From contig CAYJGW010000044.1 of the NCBI GenBank assembly GCA_964369425.1, positions 1 through 21,227 on the forward strand: 21,227 nucleotides of DNA. The letters run 5' to 3'. The translations under genes and the position numbers were made by a program. Below are positions 15,527-21,227 of the stretch, piece by piece (the stretch's first letter is position 1; the number at the start of each line of letters is the position of its first letter). The notes under the pieces are model-generated. The model ran no database searches, had not been told where the DNA came from, and was given only the letters and a program-made list of their open reading frames with translations. This DNA comes from CAUPWF01 sp964369425. Lineage in GTDB: Bacteria; Bacillota; Clostridia; Lachnospirales; Lachnospiraceae.

Positions 15527-16996
15527 ATGGAAAATATGTATGAAAAAATAGGAAAAGGAATTTTAGAAAAAGTCGGTGGAAAAGATAACATAGTATCGAT
15601 GGCACATTGTGCGACAAGATTGAGATTAATCGTGAAGAACAGAGAACTTATCAGCGATAAGGAAGTAGAATCGGTGGAAGGTGTCAAAGGAGTATTTTTT
15701 AACTCAGGTCAATATCAAATCATATTAGGAACAGGAGTTGTGAACAAAGTATTTGCTTCATTGCAAGCAAGCGGTATTGCAACTCAAGCAAAAGCTGATC
15801 AAGCGAAGGAAGCAGCTACAAAAGGAAATGTATTGCAGCGTTTCATTCGTACTTTAGGAGATGTGTTTGTGCCAATCATACCTGCAATCGTTGCAACAGG
15901 ATTGTTTCTAGGTTTAAAAGGTGCATTACTAAATCCATCATTGCTAGAATTATTTGGAGCATCACCAGATAGTGTTCCAACATATATTACAACGTTTCTT
16001 GCAGTATTAACTGAAACAGCCTTTGCTTTTCTTCCTGCACTGGTTTGTTGGTCAGCATTTCGAGTATTTGGAGGAACACCTGTACTAGGAGTTTTATTAG
16101 GACTTATGTTGGTTTCAGGGGCGTTGCCAAATGCCTATATAGTTGCAGACCCTAATAGTGGAGTGGAGCCAATTATGGCACTTGGATTTATACCGATGGT
16201 AGGTTATCAAGGTAGTATCATACCAGCATTAGTATCAGGATTTGTAGGTTCAAAGATTGAAAGATTTATTAGAGAAAAAATGCCAAATTCATTAGATTTA
16301 GTATTTACACCATTTTTAACATTATTATTAGCAGGTACACTTGCACTGTTTGCAATAGGACCTGTATTCCATGTTGTAGAGAATGGATTATTACAAGCAG
16401 GAGAAATCGTTATGGAATTACCATTTGGAATTGGTGGGTTTATTATTGGATTTACTTGGATGTTTATTGTGGTTACGGGTGTGCATCATGTATTTAATGT
16501 ATTAGAAATATCATTATTAGCTGCAACTGGATTAAACCCTTTTAACGCAATTATTTCAATGGCTGCAATCGCACAAGGAGCAACTTGCTTAGCAATTGCA
16601 AAAAAAGCAAAGAAGAAAAATGTAAAAGCAATAGGTCCAGCATCGGCAGTATCATCATGGTTAGGGATTTGTGAACCAGCAATCTTTGGGGTAAATATGC
16701 GATATAGTATGAAACCAATGGTAGTAGCATCTTTGGTATCAGGAGTATCAGGAATGATTGCAATGCTTATGAACTTGGCAGGAACTGCAAATGGTGTTAC
16801 TGGAATTCCAGGAATTTTGTTATACATTTATGATACGAACCAATTAATTATGTATATAGGATTAGCGGTAGCAACTGCTGTTGCAACTTATGTACTAACA
16901 AGTATATTTGGAGTACCAGAAGAGGTTATGAAAGAAGAGCAACAAGAGGAAGCTAAGAAAGCAACTCTTACAAAAGAAAGTGTGATTGAGGCATAA
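15527..16996 (+). CDS. PTS sugar transporter EIIBC, sucrose-type (ScrA-like)
   Basis: This 489-residue membrane permease imports a sugar and phosphorylates it using phosphate relayed through EIIA. The N-terminal EIIB domain (about 1-80) has the phospho-Cys28 in AHCATRLRL and GQYQIILGTGVVNKVF, both close to sucrose/trehalose-class EIIB. The EIIC domain (about 105-470) has roughly ten hydrophobic segments, GVHHVFNVLE and GICEPAIFGVNMRY, which belong to the substrate-binding region in the glucose superfamily. No EIIA is fused; a separate EIIA gene ends the operon. I prefer ATG 15527 to 15521 because AAAGGAG abuts 15521 but sits six bases from 15527. The adjacent GH32 enzyme favours sucrose or another beta-fructoside, but the two ketose/aldose-phosphate enzymes downstream leave the substrate open. 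Confidence 0.92.
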   Translation: MENMYEKIGKGILEKVGGKDNIVSMAHCATRLRLIVKNRELISDKEVESVEGVKGVFFNSGQYQIILGTGVVNKVFASLQASGIATQAKADQAKEAATKGNVLQRFIRTLGDVFVPIIPAIVATGLFLGLKGALLNPSLLELFGASPDSVPTYITTFLAVLTETAFAFLPALVCWSAFRVFGGTPVLGVLLGLMLVSGALPNAYIVADPNSGVEPIMALGFIPMVGYQGSIIPALVSGFVGSKIERFIREKMPNSLDLVFTPFLTLLLAGTLALFAIGPVFHVVENGLLQAGEIVMELPFGIGGFIIGFTWMFIVVTGVHHVFNVLEISLLAATGLNPFNAIISMAAIAQGATCLAIAKKAKKKNVKAIGPASAVSSWLGICEPAIFGVNMRYSMKPMVVASLVSGVSGMIAMLMNLAGTANGVTGIPGILLYIYDTNQLIMYIGLAVATAVATYVLTSIFGVPEEVMKEEQQEEAKKATLTKESVIEA

Positions 16997-17006
16997 GGAG
17001 TCGATT

Positions 17007-18437
17007 ATGGAAAAGACAATTTATAGGAATATAAAAAAAGCGAAAGAGAATGAATTAGAGGAGATACGAGAAGTGGTACTTTCAGATAAAAACTACTTAC
17101 CGTCTTATCATATCTATCCCAAAACAGGGTTGTTAAACGACCCGAATGGATTGGTATTTGATGGGGAAATGTATCATGTGTTTTACCAATGGTATCCTTA
17201 TGATAGTATTCATGGAATGAAACATTGGTGTCACCTAGTTACAAAAGATTTCATCGAATTTGAAGAGAGTACAACGCTGATACCAGAAGAAAGATTTGAG
17301 GCACAAGGGTGTTATTCTGGAGGAGCAATGACCATAGGAAATGACTTACTTTGTTTTTATACAGGAAACACAAGACAAGGGGAGAAATCAGAGCGAGTGA
17401 GTTATCAAAACCTCGCAATCTTTGATAAAGAATCGAATTCATTAAAAGAAAAGATTTGTTTATTAACAACACCTGAAGGATACACAGAACATTTCAGAGA
17501 TCCAAAACCCTATGTTCAAGATGGAGAAATTCGTTTTATCTGTGTAGGACAAAGAGAGAATGAAACCGGATCGGCAGTCATTTTCAATTACAATCATAAG
17601 AATAAGAAAGCATCGCTTGTCGGGGAATTAGAGATAGAAAAAACAGATGAAAAGAATGTGTTTATGTGGGAGTGTCCAGATTTGTTAAAGGTAGATGGTC
17701 GAGACGTATTTATATGGTGTCCGCAAGGACTAAAACCACAAGGTAGAAAATATCGAAATATTTATAGTTGTACTTATGCGATAGGAAGCTTAGAAGATAC
17801 GAAATTTGATACAGTGGCTTATGACGAAGTGGATAAAGGATTTGATTTTTATGCTCCACAGACTTTTTATGGGGCAAGAGAAACCATTCTGATTGGATGG
17901 ATTGGAGTACCATTTGCGCAGTATCCAAGCGATATGCATAAGTGGCAAGGAGCATTAACCTTACCAAGAGTTCTATCTGTTGAGGATAATCGTTTGATTC
18001 AAAGACCACATAAGAGCGCATATGAAAGAATAGATGCGAGTAGAGAAGAGGTTGTTTTAAAGGGCTTTAGTACCGTAAATTGTGACCTGAAAAGTGGATT
18101 TATTAAAGCGACAGTCAGAGCTGAATTTCGTATTATACTATTTGAAAATCAAGGAAATGGGCTGATTTTAGAATACAAAGAAGGTGTATTTAGTTTCGAT
18201 AGAAGTAAGACGATTGAATCTGAATTTATGAAAGAATACGGAAGTATTCGGGATGTAGAGATAATAGACTTACGAAATTTTGAGATATTTATTGATCATT
18301 CAATCATCGAAATTTACTTAAACAATGGTGAGGAAGTATTAACCTCAAGATTCTTTATCGAAAATAAAACAAACAATATTATGAGTGATATAGGAGTCAC
18401 TATCAGTCCTATAAAATCAATGAATTTATATAATTAA
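17007..18437 (+). CDS. GH32 beta-fructosidase (sucrose-6-phosphate hydrolase type)
   Basis: This 476-residue cytoplasmic hydrolase has the length and motifs of ScrB/SacA enzymes, which split sucrose-6-phosphate into glucose-6-phosphate and fructose. The five-bladed propeller motifs are intact: LLNDPNG with nucleophile Asp45, FRDP with transition-state stabiliser Asp165, and WECPD with acid/base Glu222. The C-terminal beta-sandwich includes FEIFIDHSIIEIY. There is no signal peptide, consistent with an imported phosphorylated substrate. ATG 17007 follows AAGGAG by six bases, ten bases after the EIIBC stop. Pairing with EIIBC makes sucrose the default substrate; an analogue with another ketose in place of fructose is conceivable given the next two genes. 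Confidence 0.93.
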   Translation: MEKTIYRNIKKAKENELEEIREVVLSDKNYLPSYHIYPKTGLLNDPNGLVFDGEMYHVFYQWYPYDSIHGMKHWCHLVTKDFIEFEESTTLIPEERFEAQGCYSGGAMTIGNDLLCFYTGNTRQGEKSERVSYQNLAIFDKESNSLKEKICLLTTPEGYTEHFRDPKPYVQDGEIRFICVGQRENETGSAVIFNYNHKNKKASLVGELEIEKTDEKNVFMWECPDLLKVDGRDVFIWCPQGLKPQGRKYRNIYSCTYAIGSLEDTKFDTVAYDEVDKGFDFYAPQTFYGARETILIGWIGVPFAQYPSDMHKWQGALTLPRVLSVEDNRLIQRPHKSAYERIDASREEVVLKGFSTVNCDLKSGFIKATVRAEFRIILFENQGNGLILEYKEGVFSFDRSKTIESEFMKEYGSIRDVEIIDLRNFEIFIDHSIIEIYLNNGEEVLTSRFFIENKTNNIMSDIGVTISPIKSMNLYN

Positions 18438-18451
18438 CGAGGAGGACTACA

Positions 18452-19114
18452 ATGTCAAAATTTTATGTATCTATGATGTGTGCCAATATGAAAGATTTGA
18501 GTGGAGAAATGATCAATCTAGAGAGAGCATCAATTGATGGGTACCATCTAGATGTCATGGATGGTTCATATGTGCCAAATTTCGCGCTAGGAGTAGCAGA
18601 CATTCAAGCAATTCGGCAACTTACCAAAAAAAAATTAGATGTACATTTAATGATAGAAAATCCAGAAAATCACATTGAATTATTTCATGAACTGGGTGCC
18701 GATATGATTTCATTTCATTTGGATGCAACAAAACATGTGGATCGATTAATCAATACAATCAAAAGTAAAGGAATCGAAGTTGGTGTTGCACTAAACCCAG
18801 CACAGTCGTTAGAAGAAGTGAAGTATATCATTGAAAAATTAGATTTCATATTAATCATGGGAGTTAATCCAGGATTTGCTGGACAAAGTTATGTAGGATA
18901 TACGGATCAAAAAATTCAAGAACTTAAAGCACTGATTGATGAAAGAAAATTAAATGTAGAGATTTACTTGGATGGTTCGGTGACGAAAGAACGTGTGTTA
19001 CAACTCAATGAAAAAGGTGTAGAAGGATATATACTTGGAACATCGTTATTATTTGGAAAAGATAGAGAATATAAAGAGATTATGGATGAAGTTCAGGAGG
19101 CGATTTTATGTTAA
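18452..19114 (+). CDS. alsE: Ketose-phosphate 3-epimerase, AlsE/Rpe family
   Basis: This 220-residue TIM-barrel metalloenzyme inverts C3 of a ketose phosphate, either allulose-6-phosphate to fructose-6-phosphate (AlsE) or ribulose- to xylulose-5-phosphate (Rpe). Metal ligands are His32 and Asp34 in YHLDVMDG, His65 in DVHLMIENP and Asp174 in YLDGS. VNPGFAGQ is the mobile phosphate-side loop. Several features lean to AlsE over housekeeping Rpe: FAGQ for FGGQ, LDGSV for VDGGI, GTSLLF near the end, and SMMC in place of the usual PSIL near the start. This subfamily call comes from recall and is tentative. GAGGAGG precedes ATG 18452. The next gene overlaps it by seven bases, so the two are translationally coupled. 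Confidence 0.82.
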   Translation: MSKFYVSMMCANMKDLSGEMINLERASIDGYHLDVMDGSYVPNFALGVADIQAIRQLTKKKLDVHLMIENPENHIELFHELGADMISFHLDATKHVDRLINTIKSKGIEVGVALNPAQSLEEVKYIIEKLDFILIMGVNPGFAGQSYVGYTDQKIQELKALIDERKLNVEIYLDGSVTKERVLQLNEKGVEGYILGTSLLFGKDREYKEIMDEVQEAILC

Positions 19115-19557
19115 TAGCAATAGGTAATGATCATGTAGCATTGGATATGAAGTTAGAGATAAAAGAATATCTTGAGAGTTTGGGACATGAGGTATTAGAC
19201 CAAGGGACATGTACGGATGAGAGAACAAATTATCCGATTTACAGTGAGAAGGTGGCGAACTTAGTGGTAGAAAATAAGGTGGATTGTGGAGTTCTAATCT
19301 GTGGAAGTGGAGTTGGTATTTCGATTGCGGCAAATAAGGTAAATGGAATACGAGCTGTGGTGTGTAGTGAGCCTTATTCAGCAAAGCTATCTAAAGAACA
19401 TAACAACACAAATATTTTAGCGTTTGGTGCAAGGGTTGTCGGAATTGAAATGGCGAAGATGATTGTTGACTCGTGGTTGAATGCAACCTATGAAGAGGAG
19501 AGACACCAAACCAGAATTGATATGATAAAAGAAATCGAGGAAAACCAGAGAAAATAA
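19108..19557 (+). CDS. rpiB: RpiB-type sugar-phosphate isomerase (ribose-5-P/allose-6-P)
   Basis: This 149-residue RpiB/LacAB-family cytoplasmic isomerase has GNDHVALDMK for the usual GSDHAG start, catalytic Cys65 in ICGSGVGISIAANK, and His98 in SKEHNNTN for ring opening. A run from GIRAVVCSEPYSA through LAFGARVVG to AKMIVDSWL is strikingly like E. coli RpiB as I remember it, an enzyme that accepts ribose-5-phosphate and also allose-6-phosphate. The common GGRH phosphate-loop sequence is EERH here, a local oddity with the Arg kept. AGGAGG inside the preceding gene serves ATG 19108. Direct overlap with an AlsE-like epimerase favours allose/allulose phosphates, but a pentose-phosphate role for the pair is also possible. 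Confidence 0.92.
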   Translation: MLIAIGNDHVALDMKLEIKEYLESLGHEVLDQGTCTDERTNYPIYSEKVANLVVENKVDCGVLICGSGVGISIAANKVNGIRAVVCSEPYSAKLSKEHNNTNILAFGARVVGIEMAKMIVDSWLNATYEEERHQTRIDMIKEIEENQRK

Positions 19558-19580
19558 ATTGCATAACGAAGGAGTAACGT

Positions 19581-20063
19581 ATGGGATTATTTAATAAGAA
19601 GGAAACAGTGATAGAGTTAAAAGCTTTTGCAGATGGAAATGTAGTACCAATTGAAGAAGTTGAAGATGAGGTGTTTTCAAAGAAAATGCTAGGTGATGGT
19701 ATTGCAATTCGTCCTACTAACAGCACGATAGTATCACCAATCAATGGAACGGTTCAAACAGTAATGGAAGACAGTGGTCACGCAGTAGGCATTGCAACAA
19801 AATCAGGATTTGAAGTTTTAATTCATATAGGGTTAGATACAGTGGAGTTAAATGGAGAAGGATTTGAGGTGCAAGTAAAGGTAGGACAGAAAGTAAAAGA
19901 AGGGCAAATACTTATTAGATATGATAAATCAGTATTGAAGAACTACGGAAAAGACGATATAACGATGTTGATTGTAACAGAAGATAAGAATAAAGTGGTA
20001 GAGCGGATAGAAACTCAAAAAAATGTAGAAAAAGGAAAAGATGTTTTATTAGTGTACAAGTAA
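19581..20063 (+). CDS. PTS glucose-family EIIA component
   Basis: This 160-residue soluble phosphocarrier accepts phosphate from HPr and passes it to EIIB, in all likelihood the ScrA-like EIIBC at the head of this operon. The phospho-His is His82 in VLIHIGLDTVELNGEGF and the supporting His is His67 in SGHAVGI. VSPINGTV and VGQKVKEGQILI complete the EIIA-glc barrel signature. A charged N-terminal extension of about 15 residues precedes the domain. GAAGGAG precedes ATG 19581. No strong terminator follows; the next 127 nt carry the promoter for the lacI-type gene. Confidence 0.94.
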   Translation: MGLFNKKETVIELKAFADGNVVPIEEVEDEVFSKKMLGDGIAIRPTNSTIVSPINGTVQTVMEDSGHAVGIATKSGFEVLIHIGLDTVELNGEGFEVQVKVGQKVKEGQILIRYDKSVLKNYGKDDITMLIVTEDKNKVVERIETQKNVEKGKDVLLVYK

Positions 20064-20112
20064 AAAAATGTGAAGTTTCAATAACAATTCAGTTTTTTGT
20101 GTTTAATTGACT

Positions 20113-20142
20113 TGACAAGGATATCCTTGATGCTGTTATATA
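20113..20142 (+). promoter_or_regulatory. Promoter of the LacI-family regulator gene
   Basis: A perfect -35 TTGACA (20113-20118) is followed after 18 bases by TATATA (20137-20142), which is preceded by TG one base upstream (20134-20135), an extended -10. Transcription would start near 20149, giving a leader of about 40 nt with a weak TAGGAG ribosome binding site before ATG 20191. Confidence 0.65.
20116..20129 (+). repeat. Perfect 14-bp palindrome over the lacI promoter, candidate operator
   Basis: CAAGGATATCCTTG is a perfect inverted repeat that shares three bases with the -35 box and extends into the spacer, a classic repressor position. Autoregulation by the regulator encoded just downstream is the simplest reading. 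Its centre is AT, whereas most LacI-family operators have CG at the centre, so another regulator is possible. I see no second full copy at the PTS promoter or the ABC promoter. Confidence 0.5.
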
Positions 20143-20190
20143 GACATATAGTAGTATTAAGGGTATTTTTTATAGATAGGAGTTAATTAT

Positions 20191-21195
20191 ATGGTAACAA
20201 TGAATCAAGTGGCAAAAAGTGCAAACGTTTCTAGAGCAACTGTATCAAGAGTGTTGTCAGGCCACCCATCCGTTACATCCGAAACAAGAGCAAATGTAAT
20301 GTACTGGGTTAAAAAATTAGATTATAAACCCAATATTATCGCCCAAAGCTTAGTTGGAAATAAATCACAGCTACTCGGTGTGATTGTTCCTAATTTATCG
20401 AATCCATTTTTTGCAGAAATCGTAGATGCAATAGAAGAGGAGGCAATGAACTTAGGTTATGGAGTACTAATTGCGAGTCATAGTGGAAACATTCAAAAAG
20501 AGTCCAATATTATCAATACATTTTTAAATAGAAGAGTAGATGGAATTCTTATTATTCCAGTAAAGCGAGATATTTCTATCAAGCATTTAAAAACAATCAA
20601 AAATCCTGTTGTTTCTATTACAAAAACAATGGATGAGATTGATAGTGTTTCTATGTCTGATGAAAAGGCGATTGAGTTAGTTGTAAAACACATGCAAGAA
20701 TTAGGTCATCAAAAGATAGGATATATTGGTAAAATCGATAGTGCAAAACATAGAAATTTAAAAGTAATGGTAGCAAGGTATGGATTGGAAATTAGCAATA
20801 TAATTGCACTAGACAGTGGAAATAATTATGACGAATATCAAGTGATAAAAAAGCAGATGTTGGATCAAAACATTGAAGCGACAATCTTTTTTTCGCACAA
20901 TGATATTGTTGCGGTAGATGCCGTTCAAGCATTAAAAGATTTATCATATAAGATTCCAGAAGATATTGCAGTAATCGGATTTGACAACACAATTCTTGCA
21001 ACAAAGATTGAACCCAAGTTAACATCTATTGCACAACCAACCAAAGAAATCGGAAGTACAGCAGTGAATCATATTATAGATAAAATCAATAATTTGACAG
21101 AAGAGTTATTGACTGTACGACTAGAACCAAGATTAATCAAAAGGGATTCAACAGTGAAAAAGAATATAGAAAAAAATTCAATCAAAGAGAGGTGA
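20191..21195 (+). CDS. LacI-family transcriptional regulator
   Basis: This 334-residue sugar-responsive DNA-binding protein has the N-terminal LacI helix-turn-helix in residues 1-26 (MNQVAKSANVSRATVSRVL), then the hinge helix with NIIAQSL, where Leu intercalates in the family. The periplasmic-binding-protein-like effector domain begins near residue 58 with LLGVIVPNLSNPFFAEI. FFSHNDIVAVDAVQAL and DIAVIGFDNT are standard C-subdomain blocks. The most likely target is the PTS operon or its own promoter; the effector would be a phosphorylated intermediate or the free sugar. ATG 20191 has TAGGAG upstream. The stop overlaps the ribosome binding site of the following gene, which suggests cotranscription with it. 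Confidence 0.93.
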   Translation: MVTMNQVAKSANVSRATVSRVLSGHPSVTSETRANVMYWVKKLDYKPNIIAQSLVGNKSQLLGVIVPNLSNPFFAEIVDAIEEEAMNLGYGVLIASHSGNIQKESNIINTFLNRRVDGILIIPVKRDISIKHLKTIKNPVVSITKTMDEIDSVSMSDEKAIELVVKHMQELGHQKIGYIGKIDSAKHRNLKVMVARYGLEISNIIALDSGNNYDEYQVIKKQMLDQNIEATIFFSHNDIVAVDAVQALKDLSYKIPEDIAVIGFDNTILATKIEPKLTSIAQPTKEIGSTAVNHIIDKINNLTEELLTVRLEPRLIKRDSTVKKNIEKNSIKER

Positions 21196-21201
21196 AAAAT
21201 C

Positions 21202-21227
21202 ATGTTAAAATATGCAGTGATAGGAAC
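21202..21227 (+). CDS. Start of a probable Gfo/Idh/MocA oxidoreductase (partial)
   Basis: ATG 21202 opens a frame reading MLKYAVIG at the right edge. It is preceded by GAGAGGTGA, whose last bases form the stop of the regulator gene. A short Lys-Tyr-Ala-Val-Ile-Gly beta strand at the very N-terminus is the usual start of a Gfo/Idh/MocA NAD(P)-binding domain, which acts on sugars and inositols. Only eight full codons are visible, so the family is a guess; the existence of a gene is likely. Confidence 0.5.

Noticed and set aside
16486..16827. Antisense open frame of 113 codons under the EIIC domain
   Set aside because: It lies wholly opposite a well-supported membrane protein, has no ribosome binding site or domain resemblance, and reads as a shadow of repetitive hydrophobic codons. 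The other antisense frames in the window were rejected on the same grounds.
20064..20112. Terminator after the EIIA gene
   Set aside because: The only pairing near the T-run is about 4 bp (TGAA/TTCA), too weak to call; transcription may continue into the regulator gene.

Overview
The window looks like a sugar-catabolism island from an AT-rich, Gram-positive anaerobe, most likely a clostridial Firmicute of the Lachnospiraceae type. This rests on A/T-rich coding and spacers, strong AGGAGG ribosome binding sites, a YesM/YesN-type two-component pair beside an ABC sugar importer, rho-independent terminators with U-tracts, and a near-consensus Gram-positive cre site. The genus is inference. All real genes lie on the + strand; I see no rRNA, tRNA, CRISPR array, insertion sequence or phage gene.

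Region A (193-13264). After a strong terminator closing an upstream gene come a membrane histidine kinase and an AraC-type response regulator. A 166-nt regulatory spacer follows, then a substrate-binding lipoprotein, a stem-loop, two MalF/MalG-type permeases, a GH38 alpha-mannosidase, a YicI-like GH31 alpha-glycosidase and a uroporphyrinogen-decarboxylase-fold protein. The fold protein keeps a H-x-C...C zinc site like that of MtaA/CmuA methyltransferases. The hydrolases have no signal peptides, so the plan is import of an intact alpha-mannose-containing oligosaccharide and its breakdown in the cytoplasm. No ATPase subunit is present, so a shared MsmX-type ATPase elsewhere is assumed.

Region B (13332-15243). 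Beyond a terminator lie manA (mannose-6-phosphate isomerase) and a ROK sugar kinase. Together they would take free hexose, including mannose released by GH38, to fructose-6-phosphate. A strong terminator follows.

Region C (15452-20063). A consensus promoter with a cre-like site at its start point drives a sucrose-type PTS EIIBC, a GH32 beta-fructosidase, an AlsE/Rpe-family epimerase, an RpiB isomerase resembling the E. coli protein that also handles allose-6-phosphate, and a separate EIIA. Between the terminator and this promoter is a 26-codon ORF with a near-perfect Shine-Dalgarno sequence.

Region D (20113-21227). A LacI-family regulator has its own promoter, in which a perfect 14-bp palindrome overlaps the -35 box. 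The first codons of a probable Gfo/Idh/MocA oxidoreductase run off the right edge.

The two most unusual points are the methyltransferase-like protein inside an alpha-mannoside operon, which suggests handling of an O-methylated sugar, and the pairing of sucrose-type PTS/GH32 genes with AlsE and RpiB, which suggests a rare-ketose or allulose/allose branch not needed for sucrose.
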